The notes beneath the pieces are model-generated. The model made no database searches, was not told the DNA's origin, and saw only the letters and a program-made list of their open reading frames with translations. This document shows, in pieces, positions 8,412 through 16,460 of a DNA stretch of 64,000 nucleotides (position 1 is its first letter; each line of letters opens with the position of its first letter). The position numbers and the translations under genes were made by a program. This DNA comes from Bin87 sp965115825 (GTDB taxonomy: Bacteria > Chloroflexota > Dehalococcoidia > Lucifugimonadales > UBA3495): positions 1,612,001-1,676,000 of the forward strand of contig OZ220464.1 of NCBI GenBank assembly GCA_965115825.1. Reading direction: 5' to 3'.

Positions 8412-8942
8412 TTATCGTTCCTGGCCCGGCGAGATTTCACGAGCGGCCAGGTTGTGGGATACGCCTGCCTGTAAGTGGCACAGGCCAACGGCGAGGGCGT
8501 CCGCCGCGTCTGAATCCGGCATTTCCCGCAAGCCGAGCGTAGATACCGCCATGCGCTGCACCTGCTCCTTGCTGGCCCCGCCGTAGTCGGTAACGGCGCG
8601 TTTTACCGTTGCCGGGGGGTAGCGACGCACGGGGATTTTCTGGCTGGCCGCGCCAATCAGCACGACGGCCTGAGCCTGCCCAATAGCCAGGGCGGACTTG
8701 GCAAAGGCCCGCTCGCCCCGGCCCACGAAGGGGTCTTCCACGGCAACGGCGTCGGGATGAAACACGTGGATCATATTCAGGATATGCGTGTGCAGCTGAT
8801 ACAGCCGCTCTTCCAGGGACATGGACGCGGGCAGGGCTATAACTCCGTAGTCATCCGCCTCCGGGCCGGCGCTGCCGGAAGCGGCGTCCAGCACGGCGTA
8901 GCCCATGCGCAGGGTGCCAGGGTCAATTGCCAAAACCCGCAT
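8412..8942 (-). CDS. ruvC: Crossover junction endodeoxyribonuclease RuvC
   Basis: RuvC is the Holliday junction resolvase of the RuvABC complex. The 176-residue product begins with MRVLAIDPGT, carrying the first catalytic Asp (D7). It continues with AVEDPFVGRGERAFAKS, which holds the catalytic Glu, and ends with DSDAADALAVGLCH, containing the last acidic cluster. The conserved KRAVTDYGGASKEQVQ segment lies between them. Its ATG overlaps the yebC stop by one base (TGATG), indicating translational coupling, and ruvA follows after 3 bp. Confidence 0.96.
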   Translation of the reverse strand: MRVLAIDPGTLRMGYAVLDAASGSAGPEADDYGVIALPASMSLEERLYQLHTHILNMIHVFHPDAVAVEDPFVGRGERAFAKSALAIGQAQAVVLIGAASQKIPVRRYPPATVKRAVTDYGGASKEQVQRMAVSTLGLREMPDSDAADALAVGLCHLQAGVSHNLAAREISPGQER

Positions 8943-9706
8943 CAGGCCGAACCGTACTGCTCGAGCACTTCGGATGGGAAGTCCGCGTTGGTATAGGCTT
9001 TCTGTACGTCGTCCAGCTCTTCCAGGATGTCCAGCAGCCGCAGGGTCTGTTCCGCCGCCTTGTTCTCCAACGGCACCAGGGCTTTGGGAACCATGGCCAC
9101 GTCGGCTGATTCCGGCGTAGCGCCTTCTCCTTCCAGGGCCGATTTCACGGTGAGCAGATTTTCCGGAGCCGTATAGACTTCCAGGATGCCGTCCTCAAAT
9201 TTCACGTCCTCGGCTTCGGCGTCGATTGCTGCCAAGCTCAACTCTTCGGCTACCTCGGCGTCGTCGATTTCCAGCGTAATGACTCCGCGGCTGTCAAAGT
9301 TCCACGCGACGCATCCGGCTTCGCCCAGGTTGCCGCCGCCTTTGTTGAAAGCGGACCGGACTTCGGATGCGGTTCGGTTCCGGTTGTCCGTGAGGGCCTG
9401 CACCAGAATTGCGCCTCCTCCCGGCGCGTAGCCTTCGTAGGTAACTTCCGACAGGTCCACCATGCCCTCGCCGCCTTCGCCAGTACCGCGGCGCACGGCG
9501 CGCAGAATGCTGTCCTGGGGCATATTGTTGGACTTGGCCTGGTCGATGGCGATGCGGAGGCGGAAGTTCATATCGGGGTCGCCGCTGCCCCCCTCTTTCG
9601 CCGCCAGCGATATATTGCGCGCCAACTTGGTGAACAGCGCGCCGCGCTTGGCGTCGGCGGCGCCTTTCTGGCGCTTGATTGTTGACCATTTCGAATGACC
9701 CGACAT
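8942..9706 (-). CDS. yebC: YebC/PmpR (TACO1) family protein
   Basis: The 254-residue product starts with the family hallmark MSGHSKWSTIKRQKGAADA and has all three domains of YebC, including GYAPGGGAILVQALTDNRNRT in the middle and ESADVAMVPKALV towards the end. YebC-family proteins act as translation factors that relieve stalling at difficult motifs such as proline stretches, and some have been described as DNA-binding regulators. The gene heads the yebC-ruvC-ruvA-uvrB operon, an order commonly seen in bacteria. A minus-strand promoter is visible at 9738-9767. The SD lies in the AGGGGGTG-rich segment just before the ATG. Confidence 0.96.
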   Translation of the reverse strand: MSGHSKWSTIKRQKGAADAKRGALFTKLARNISLAAKEGGSGDPDMNFRLRIAIDQAKSNNMPQDSILRAVRRGTGEGGEGMVDLSEVTYEGYAPGGGAILVQALTDNRNRTASEVRSAFNKGGGNLGEAGCVAWNFDSRGVITLEIDDAEVAEELSLAAIDAEAEDVKFEDGILEVYTAPENLLTVKSALEGEGATPESADVAMVPKALVPLENKAAEQTLRLLDILEELDDVQKAYTNADFPSEVLEQYGSA

Positions 9707-9737
9707 CCTGCACCCCCTTTCTCGTATCTCACTTATG

Positions 9738-9767
9738 ATTTTAGCATTGCCCCAACGGCCCGGTCAA
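9738..9767 (-). promoter_or_regulatory. Promoter of the yebC-ruvCA-uvrB operon
   Basis: On the minus strand TTGACC (complement of 9762-9767), an 18-bp spacer and TAAAAT (complement of 9738-9743) give a good sigma-70-type promoter about 30 bp upstream of the yebC start. Confidence 0.6.
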
Positions 9768-9864
9768 AATGTCGCGCGCGCGGTGGGTAATTCCGCCGCC
9801 ATTGCCGGAGGGGTATTACAGGCGCCGTATTTCGTGGGGATAGGCTATGGCGCGCCGGATTCTC

Positions 9865-9894
9865 TTGACCCATGGCTTTGGCCCTGCCTATAAT
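9865..9894 (+). promoter_or_regulatory. Promoter of pheST
   Basis: TTGACC (9865-9870), an 18-bp spacer and a perfect TATAAT (9889-9894) predict transcription from about 9901. This places the promoter inside the longest possible pheS reading frame and rules out an ATG at 9847 as the natural start. Confidence 0.7.
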
Positions 9895-9927
9895 TTTGCA
9901 TCCCCGCTTTCATTGCAGGACATTGTT

Positions 9928-11004
9928 GTGTCCCCAGATATGCCCCAACCGCCATCGGCGGAATCAATTGCAGCTTTAACCGGCCAGGCTCTGGCTGAGC
10001 TGGAGGCCGTTCCCGACAGTGATGGCGCGGAGCAGTGGCGCGTGGCGTGGCTGGGCAGGCGCGGCGCCATCACCGGCGTGCTCCGTTCCATACCGCAGCT
10101 GGAACCGGAGAGGCGTCGGGAAGTGGGGGGAAAAGCCAACCAGGCCAGGAACGCGCTGGAAGAAGCGCTGTCCCGGCGCATCCGCGAGCTGGCCCAAGCG
10201 GAAATGGCCGCGCGGGAGGCTTTGGACGTGACGCTACCGGGGCGGCCGGCAGTGATAGGGCGGCTGCATCCGACGACTCAGATTGTGCGTGAGATTTGCC
10301 GCGCGTTCATGTCGATGGGGTTCAGCGTAGTGGAGGGGCCGGAGGTAGAGCTGGAGCATTACAATTTTGAGATGCTGAACATACCGGCCGGGCATCCGGC
10401 GCGGGATATGTGGAACTCGCTGTGGGTGGACTACGTGAATGAGGAGGGGGAGCAGCCGCTGCTGATGCGAACTCACACCTCGCCGATGCAGGCGCGGGTG
10501 ATGGAAGCGCAAGAGCCGCCGGTGCGGGTAGTGGTGCCGGGCAAATGCTACCGCTACGAGGCGACCGACGCTACCCACGAGTGGCATTTTTATCAGATTG
10601 AGGGTCTGGCCGTGGCTGAGGGAATTACTTTTGCCGACCTGAAAGGAACCCTGTATGAATTTGCCCGCCGGGTATTCGGAGCAGAGCGACAGGTTCGCTT
10701 CCGCTGTGATTACTTTCCGTTTGTGGAGCCGGGGGTGGATATGTCAATCTCCAACTTCATAGACCCGGCGACCGGGCGGCGTCCCATTAATCGGGATGAG
10801 GATTGGATTGAGATTATGGGGGCCGGCATGGTGCATCCGCGGGTGCTAGAAGGGGTTGGCTATGATCCGCAGCGCTACACGGGCTTTGCCTTTGGCATGG
10901 GGCCGGAGCGCATCGGGATGTTGAAGTACGGCATAGACGACATCCGCCACTTTTACCGGAACGACGTGCGGTTCCTGCGCCAGTTCTGGCGTCCCGGGAT
11001 TTAG
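9928..11004 (+). CDS. pheS: Phenylalanyl-tRNA synthetase alpha subunit
   Basis: PheS forms the catalytic half of the (alpha-beta)2 synthetase that charges tRNA-Phe. The product has an N-terminal coiled-coil, motif 2-like MRTHTSPMQAR and CYRYEATDATHEWHFYQIEG, the FPFVEPGVDMSI segment, and motif 3 FGMGPERIGMLKYGI near the C-terminus. I chose the GTG at 9928, which has AGGA 7 bp upstream. The frame is open back to an ATG at 9847, but that part contains the promoter (9865-9894). From 9928 the protein is 358 residues, close to the usual size of about 340. pheT follows after 43 bp. Confidence 0.93.
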   Translation: MSPDMPQPPSAESIAALTGQALAELEAVPDSDGAEQWRVAWLGRRGAITGVLRSIPQLEPERRREVGGKANQARNALEEALSRRIRELAQAEMAAREALDVTLPGRPAVIGRLHPTTQIVREICRAFMSMGFSVVEGPEVELEHYNFEMLNIPAGHPARDMWNSLWVDYVNEEGEQPLLMRTHTSPMQARVMEAQEPPVRVVVPGKCYRYEATDATHEWHFYQIEGLAVAEGITFADLKGTLYEFARRVFGAERQVRFRCDYFPFVEPGVDMSISNFIDPATGRRPINRDEDWIEIMGAGMVHPRVLEGVGYDPQRYTGFAFGMGPERIGMLKYGIDDIRHFYRNDVRFLRQFWRPGI

Positions 11005-11047
11005 TCTAATAACCGGCAATAAGCAGCGAACTTAAACCAGAGCCGAT

Positions 11048-13474
11048 ATGCTGATTCCGTTTTCCTGGCTGTCCCAGTACGTTGACATCACGCTGCCTCC
11101 GGGTGAGTTGGCCCATCGGCTGACTATGGGGGGCGTTGAGGTGAGCGATGTCATCAGCCGAGGCGGCTGGGAGGGGTGCGTGGTGGGCTACGTGCGGGCC
11201 ACACGCCCGCATCCCAATGCGGATACTTTGACCCTGTGCGAGGTTGATCCCGGCGATGGGCGGCCGGTGGAAGTGGTCTGCGGAGCGCCTAATGTGGCTG
11301 CAGGGCAGAAAGTGTGCTTTGCGCGGCCTGGGGCGACTCTGGTTAATATGCACACCGGACGTCGGGAAGAACTCAAGCCGGCGCGCATCCGAGGGATTGT
11401 GTCCGAGGGGATGATTTGCTCGGAGGCCGAGCTGGGAATCAGCGATGAGCATGAGGGCATCATAAGGCTGCCGGACGACGCCGTAGTTGGCGCGCCGCTG
11501 GAGGACGTACTGGGCGACACTTTCCTGGAGTTGGAATTGACGCCTAATCGGGGAGACTGCCTTTCCATCCTCGGCGTGGCGCGGGAGGTTGCCGCCCTGA
11601 CCGGGCAGCGGGTCCGAGAGCCGGGGATAGGCTATGCGGAGTCGGGCACTCCCATTGAGCAACTGGTGAGGGTTACGGTGAGGGACCCCGACCTCTGTTT
11701 GCGCTACACTGCGGCGGTCATTACCGGCATAGCCATCGGCCCCTCGCCGGAATGGCTGCAAGACTGCCTGCGCCGGGCAGGGCAGCGTCCCATCAACAAC
11801 GTGGTGGACGTTACCAACTATGTGATGCTGGAGATGAATCAACCTCTGCACGCCTTTGACCTGGATACCGTTACCGACCGGCACGTGGTGGTGCGCCGGG
11901 CGGCCGAGGGCGAGAAGTTCACTACCCTGGACGGGGTGGAGCGGACGCTGACCGCCGATAACCTGCTGATTGCGGACCCGGCACAGGCGATTGGCATCGG
12001 CGGAGTGATGGGCGGGGCCAACAGTGAAATCACGTCGTCGACCGTGAATATGCTGCTGGAATCGGCTACGTTCCACAGCCTGAACAACAGGCGCACCGCA
12101 ACGGGGTTGAATCTGCGGACGGAAGCGAGCCAGCGCTTTGAAAAGGGCCTGCGTCCGGAACTGGCTCCCATCGCTTTGCGTCGGGCTGCGCAGTTGATTT
12201 TGGAGACTGCGGGGGGGCAAGCGGCTGCCGGGATCATTGACGTGTTTCCGGAGGGGGATAAGCCAGTTCCGCCGGTTCCGCTGACGGTGCGGCGGCTGCG
12301 GCAGGTGCTGGGGATGGATCTGGATATTGCCCGGGCCGAGTGGGCGCTGAACAGTCTGGGCATTGTCAGCCGCCGCAGCGGGCCAGATGCGCTGGAAGTG
12401 GATCCGCCTTACTGGCGCAGCGATATTGCCATTGAGGAAGATCTGATTGAGGAAGTAATCCGCATTATCGGGTACGATGAGGCCCCTACGACCATGCTGT
12501 CGTCGCCAATTCCGTACCACAGAGCCGACGCGATGACGACGCTGAAGGATGCCCTGCGCGATGCGCTGGCCGCCGCCGGGATGCAGGAGACTATCAGCTA
12601 CCCGCTGGTCAGCGCCGACGAGCTGGCGAAGCTGGGGGGCGAGGCGGGCGACCGGGAGCAGCGGCTGCGCGTCGCCAATCCGATGTCGGCCGAGCAGGAC
12701 GCGCTGCGCCCGACGCTGGCGGCCAGCATTCTGAACACGCTGGCTTACAACCGGGGACACAACGACGGGGGTTTTCGGCTGTTTGAGGTGGGGCGAACGT
12801 TCCTGCCGCGGCGTGAGGGAATGCCGCAAGAGCGGGAGATGGCGGCCGGGGCGATGTCCGGCCCGCGCTATGAAGCCAACTGGCTGAGCGAGGCCCAATC
12901 GCTGGACTTTTTCGATCTGTCGGGGACGTTGGCCGCCGCTTTGAACCGTATCGGGGTAGCCGTCGCCTTTGCATCGGCTGAGCGGGCGATGTTTCACCCC
13001 GGCCGCTGCGGGAGCGTGGTCATTGCCGGCGGGCAGTCGGCAGAAATCGGGGTGATTGGGGAATTGCATCCCGATGTTGCCGCGGGGTTTGGGCTGGAGG
13101 CAGAGCCGGTAATCTACTTCGAGCTGCGGCTGGACGATTTGCTGGCGGCCAGGCGCACGGATGGCGCGGAGGAGACCCGTTTTCAGCCTCTTTCCCGATT
13201 CCCGTCCGCCAACCGCGACCTGGCGCTGGTGGCGCCGAAGGAGACGCCGGCGGGGCGAGTGCAAAGCCTGATTGAAAGGGTTCGTCTGGTGGAAAGTGCG
13301 GAGCTTTTTGACGTGTATTCCGGGGAGAACGTGCCGGAGGGCATGCGGTCGTTGGCTTTCCGCATCCGGTTCCGCGCCAGCGACCGCACGCTCACCGCTG
13401 AGGAGGTGAATCGGGCGGTGAAGGGGCTTACGCGGGCGCTGGAGCGGGAGGTGGGGGCTACTGTGCGCAGCTGA
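11048..13474 (+). CDS. pheT: Phenylalanyl-tRNA synthetase beta subunit
   Basis: The 808-residue product has the complete PheT order. An N-terminal tRNA-binding EMAP-like domain (MLIPFSWLSQYVDI; HPNADTLTLCEVD) is followed by the B3/B4 editing module (VVDVTNYVMLEMNQPLHAFD), the B5 domain, the catalytic-like core (AMTTLKDALRDALAAAGMQE) and the C-terminal ferredoxin-fold anticodon-binding domain (PSANRDLALVAPKETPAG). It edits Tyr-tRNA-Phe and completes the heterotetramer with PheS. The start at 11048 follows pheS directly on the same transcript. Downstream, repeats begin within 30 bp and no hairpin terminator is obvious. Confidence 0.96.
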   Translation: MLIPFSWLSQYVDITLPPGELAHRLTMGGVEVSDVISRGGWEGCVVGYVRATRPHPNADTLTLCEVDPGDGRPVEVVCGAPNVAAGQKVCFARPGATLVNMHTGRREELKPARIRGIVSEGMICSEAELGISDEHEGIIRLPDDAVVGAPLEDVLGDTFLELELTPNRGDCLSILGVAREVAALTGQRVREPGIGYAESGTPIEQLVRVTVRDPDLCLRYTAAVITGIAIGPSPEWLQDCLRRAGQRPINNVVDVTNYVMLEMNQPLHAFDLDTVTDRHVVVRRAAEGEKFTTLDGVERTLTADNLLIADPAQAIGIGGVMGGANSEITSSTVNMLLESATFHSLNNRRTATGLNLRTEASQRFEKGLRPELAPIALRRAAQLILETAGGQAAAGIIDVFPEGDKPVPPVPLTVRRLRQVLGMDLDIARAEWALNSLGIVSRRSGPDALEVDPPYWRSDIAIEEDLIEEVIRIIGYDEAPTTMLSSPIPYHRADAMTTLKDALRDALAAAGMQETISYPLVSADELAKLGGEAGDREQRLRVANPMSAEQDALRPTLAASILNTLAYNRGHNDGGFRLFEVGRTFLPRREGMPQEREMAAGAMSGPRYEANWLSEAQSLDFFDLSGTLAAALNRIGVAVAFASAERAMFHPGRCGSVVIAGGQSAEIGVIGELHPDVAAGFGLEAEPVIYFELRLDDLLAARRTDGAEETRFQPLSRFPSANRDLALVAPKETPAGRVQSLIERVRLVESAELFDVYSGENVPEGMRSLAFRIRFRASDRTLTAEEVNRAVKGLTRALEREVGATVRS

Positions 13475-13500
13475 CGCGGTATGCGGGTTTGGGGAAGGGC

Positions 13501-13661
13501 AGGATTTACCGGATTTGGGGATTTTGGGGATGGGGGGTTGGTTTGGGGTGGTTGTCAGAATCAGGATTTACCGGATTTGGGGATTTTCAGGATTGGGGGT
13601 TGCTCCGGGGGTGATTGTCAGAATCAGGATTTACCGGATTTGGGGATTTTCGGGATTGGGG
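13501..13661 (+). repeat. Three copies of the polar G-rich dispersed repeat
   Basis: A partial copy at about 13501-13533 and full copies at 13552-13598 and 13615-13661. The unit is about 46 bp, starts TTGTCAGAATC, continues GGATTTACCGGATTTGGGG and ends TTTTCAGGATTGGGG. Together with the G-rich flanks this fills the 283 bp between pheT and the next gene. Confidence 0.85.
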
Positions 13662-13757
13662 TTGCTCCGGGGGTGATTGGTTGTGGGCCCGGAGCTTGGG
13701 GGTGGGGTGGTGCGTTGGTGAGTTGCGGTGGTTTGGGTGGTGGGTTTTGGGTTTGGG

Positions 13758-14582
13758 TTAGATGCGGAGGGGTAGGGGGGTGGGTAGTTTGATGTGGAAG
13801 GTCTTTTCCAGGGCTCGGCGCCAGAGGGGGGATAGGGTGATGAAGGCTGAGTTGGTGGTTATTTTGCGCGGCTTGGGGTGGCAGTAGCAGGGTACCGGTT
13901 CCTGGCGTAAGAACTCGTAGTGGCCGTGAGGGTCGGTTTTGGCGGCCAGTTCGTTGGGGAGGCGGAAGTGGCTGCGGATTTTGGCGAAGTTGGGGAGGTT
14001 GGTGATGTCGCGGACGGAGTAGAATGTGGGAGGGGTGATTTCGTGGGGTTTGCGGAGGTAGCGTTGGGTGGGACGGACGGGTAGGGGTTGTCCGGCGATG
14101 ATGGCGTTGGCGGCTTTGAGGAAGGCGGCGGCGCGACGGCGGAGGCGGGTCAGGGATGTGAAGGTGTTGCGTTGGTGGTGGGTGTTCCGGCTGGTGTCGT
14201 TGATGTGGGTTACGTTCTGGGGGCGGCGGGTGTTGGCGTGGCTGGTGGCGTGGCTGTTGTGGGTGGTGTGGTGTTTGGATTTGGGTAGGTGTGGGGAGTT
14301 GTAGATTTCGCGGAAGGTTTTGACGTGGGACCGGCTGAAGTCTCCGTCTCTGACGTACCATCTGAGGACGTTTTCCATTTGGCGGGGGGAGCGGTGCCAG
14401 AGGGGGCGGTTTTCGGCCAGGGCCGTGGCGGAGTGGGATAGGCAGCGGGCGATGGCCTGGATGGCGCGCTCGATGTTGCCTTCGGCGATGTTGGTTTGGG
14501 CGTGTTTGAGGAACCGGTCGGCGCAGCTTTGGTGGCGCGCGATGGTTTCCGGGTCGATGGTATCCCGGTAGATGGTTTCCAT
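13758..14582 (-). CDS. Hypothetical protein with HEPN/PaREP1-like N-terminal helices
   Basis: This 274-residue frame is not a family I can name. Residues 10-95 are helical and amphipathic (DRFLKHAQTNIAEGNIERAI, then HSATALAENRPLWHRSPRQM). They resemble PaREP1/HEPN-like small proteins, including the one at 59720-60085, in pattern. The middle is very His, Asn, Thr and Arg rich (KHHTTHNSHATSHANT), the result of a G-rich template strand that may mark low-complexity drift. The C-terminus is again structured-looking (RDITNLPNFAKIRSHFRLP). The gene sits in a repeat-rich island and may be decaying. A strong promoter lies 430 bp upstream on the same strand. Confidence 0.5.
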   Translation of the reverse strand: METIYRDTIDPETIARHQSCADRFLKHAQTNIAEGNIERAIQAIARCLSHSATALAENRPLWHRSPRQMENVLRWYVRDGDFSRSHVKTFREIYNSPHLPKSKHHTTHNSHATSHANTRRPQNVTHINDTSRNTHHQRNTFTSLTRLRRRAAAFLKAANAIIAGQPLPVRPTQRYLRKPHEITPPTFYSVRDITNLPNFAKIRSHFRLPNELAAKTDPHGHYEFLRQEPVPCYCHPKPRKITTNSAFITLSPLWRRALEKTFHIKLPTPLPLRI

Positions 14583-15013
14583 TGGCTGGGGTGGCCTCCT
14601 GGTTGGGTTGGTGGTGGTTGGTGTTGTTGTTGGTTTGGTTGGTTGGGGTTCGTGGGGGTTCGGGATGTCGGCGCTACGGTCTGAGAGCGTGGCTTGCTAT
14701 TTACGTCCTAGTCTTGCGCGTGCTGACGGCTGCTTACGCAGTGCCCGTCCTCGCGCAGCGGTGGTGACGCCCGCCGTGCTGGGTGCGCCAGCCGGGTAAT
14801 GTGACCGACCTCCGGCGCACCTACAGTGGTGCAATGGATCCGACGTGCCGCAAAGTACTGGTTGCGGCGGATTAGACCGTGTTATCCTGAACCCCGTTGA
14901 ACTCTTGTTTTAGCCTCCTGGCTGGATTTTGGCGTCGGGCTGGTGTCCTGGCCTGTGCACTGGGATGGGACGGGTATCCGACGGTTCTCGAGGGGCCGTT
15001 GGATTAGCCTGAC
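14583..15013 (-). ncRNA. Candidate structured RNA or long 5' leader
   Basis: A strong minus-strand promoter at 15020-15048 would start a transcript near 15013 that runs 430 nt to the gene starting at 14582. The first 330 nt are unlike the G-rich repeats around them and fold locally. One stem pairs 14838-14853 with 14862-14872 (GCCGCAA with TTGCGGC plus an outer ATCCG/CGGAT). An 8-bp stem pairs 14782-14789 with 14814-14821 (GGTGCGCC with GGCGCACC). I could not match it to tmRNA, RNase P, SRP RNA, 6S RNA or a known riboswitch. It could be a regulatory leader, an independent RNA, or neither. Confidence 0.3.
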
Positions 15014-15019
15014 GGGGGT

Positions 15020-15048
15020 ATTATAGCGCACTGGCGTGCGTGGTGCAA
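15020..15048 (-). promoter_or_regulatory. Near-consensus minus-strand promoter
   Basis: TTGCAC (complement of 15043-15048), a 17-bp spacer and a perfect TATAAT (complement of 15020-15025). It points into the structured region 15013-14583. Confidence 0.65.
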
Positions 15049-15057
15049 TAGGAGAGA

Positions 15058-15446
15058 TTGTCAGAATCAGGATTTACGGGATTTTGGGATTTTCAGGATG
15101 GGGCTGTGGGTTGTGTTGCGGAGCGGGGGGTGTGGTGTTGGAGTGGGGGGTGGTGGTTGGGTTGGCGGGTTTGTTGGTGGGGGATTGTCAGAATCAGGAT
15201 TTACTGGATTTGGGGATTTTCAGGATTTGGGGTTGGAGGTTGTGCAGGATTGTGGGGTGGGTTGTGGCAGATGTGAGTATGATTGGTGGTAGGTGGGGTT
15301 GTCGGAATTGGCAAATGTCCTGGTTATTAATGGGTGGTTAGGGTTGGGATGCGGGTGGTTTTGCACTGGCTGGGCGATGGCCCGGGCTGGCTCCGCTACC
15401 CGTTGTTAGAATCAGGATTTACGGGATTTTGGGATTTTCCGGATAA
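15058..15446 (+). repeat. Three copies of the polar G-rich dispersed repeat
   Basis: Copies lie at about 15058-15103, 15185-15232 and 15403-15446, all in plus orientation, separated by G/T-rich sequence without a convincing gene. The stretch 15300-15350 also shares a TGTCCTGGTT...AATGGGT module with 48670-48715. Confidence 0.8.
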
Positions 15447-15469
15447 TTAGAGAAGGCTGCCAGTGGCGG

Positions 15470-15900
15470 GTTCGGCGGGATGGCTACGGTTGTTTTCCTG
15501 GGTCTGCATGGCGATGAGTTGGCGGCGGCGGGATACCAGAGCTCACAGTTGGCGCAGCTCTGCATCGGGCAGCGGGCGCAGCGGCGGGTTCAGGGCGGCG
15601 CCGAAGTCGGCCAGGGTGTGGGCGTCCGGTTGGTCGGTTTTGGCCAGGCGTCCGCTGGCTTGGGTGAACTCCCGCACTTGCCGGGTATTGACCGACGTCC
15701 GATTATCGGGCGGCGGACGGGCGGTGAACTCCCGCACTTGCCGGGGATTGACCATCACTGCCGAGAGGCCGGCGGCGCTCAACTCCGCTGCCAGCGGGGT
15801 TTCCAAGCCTGCGGTGGCTGCTATGATTACCCGGTGGTGCTGCAATTGGGTCAGCTCTTGGGCCAGCTGGCTCAGGGCTTCGGCGGTGCGCCAAAGCCCG
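15470..15900 (-). pseudogene. IS110-family transposase remnant
   Basis: On the minus strand a 100-residue stretch is clearly IS110-like. It has TAGLETPLAAELSAAGL, then MVNPRQVREF, then ASGRLAKTDQPDAHTLADFG and PLRPLPDAELRQL. Past a frameshift near 15540 the frame resumes as RRRQLIAMQTQENNR, another IS110 signature. Upstream, EALSQLAQELTQLQHHRV continues the alignment. An internal duplication of about 58 bp (copies near 15664 and 15722) repeats RQVREFT. The N-terminal DEDD part with the first catalytic Asp and the C-terminal domain are missing, so this is a dead fragment embedded among the dispersed repeats. Confidence 0.8.
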
Positions 15901-16010
15901 GGCTACCCTGCTTTGCAATACGGGGTCAGGCGGTTGCGTCTGCCCCTGGCAACTGTTCGGGCTTGCCGAGGGATGGGGCGCGGCGACCTGGCTGATGCAC
16001 GGCTTGGCGG

Positions 16011-16390
16011 CTGTCAGAATCAGGATTTACGGGATTTTAGGATTTTCAGGATGGGGAGGTTGTGGGTTGTGCAGGATTGAGGGGTGGGTTGTGGCGGATG
16101 TGGCTGCTGGATTGTTGGTGATGGGGGCGTTGTCAGTGGTTTGTCAGAATCAGGATTTACGGGATTTTAGGATTTTCAGGATGGGGAGGTGGTGTTGGAG
16201 GTGGTTGTGGTTGTCTGAATCAGGATTTTCGGGGTTTTGGGATTTTCAGGGTTGGGGTTGCTCCGGGGTGTGGTGGTTGTCTGAACCTGGATTTACCGGG
16301 TTTTGGGATTTGCAGGATTGGGGTTGCTCCGGGGTGTGGTGGTTGTCTGAACCTGGATTTACCGGATTTTGGGGACTTTCAGGATTGGGG
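16011..16390 (+). repeat. Five copies of the polar G-rich dispersed repeat
   Basis: Copies start at about 16011, 16141, 16211, 16277 and 16343. The last three form a 66-bp tandem with GGTTGCTCCGGGGTGTGGTG between them. All are in plus orientation and end shortly before the PLD-family gene. Confidence 0.85.
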
Positions 16391-16460
16391 AGCGATGGTT
16401 TGCGCATCCGGCATTTTCAGCGCCATAATGGCAGCACCAGATCAGTTGAGGGGTTTTCAT

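Noticed and set aside
11006..13264. 752-codon open frame opposite pheT
   Set aside because: No domain, His/Arg/Gln-rich composition, entirely inside the well-supported pheT gene.
14583..15013. tmRNA, RNase P RNA, SRP RNA, 6S RNA or cobalamin/TPP riboswitch
   Set aside because: I looked for the conserved segments of each (tRNA-like ends and tag, GAGGAAAGTCC, GGAAG loop, CTGAGA with AACCTGA, GCCACTG with GGGAAG) and did not find a consistent set.
15470..15995. Intact transposase gene
   Set aside because: IS110 similarity is on the minus strand, frameshifted, internally duplicated and missing both ends; the plus-strand open frame is its shadow.
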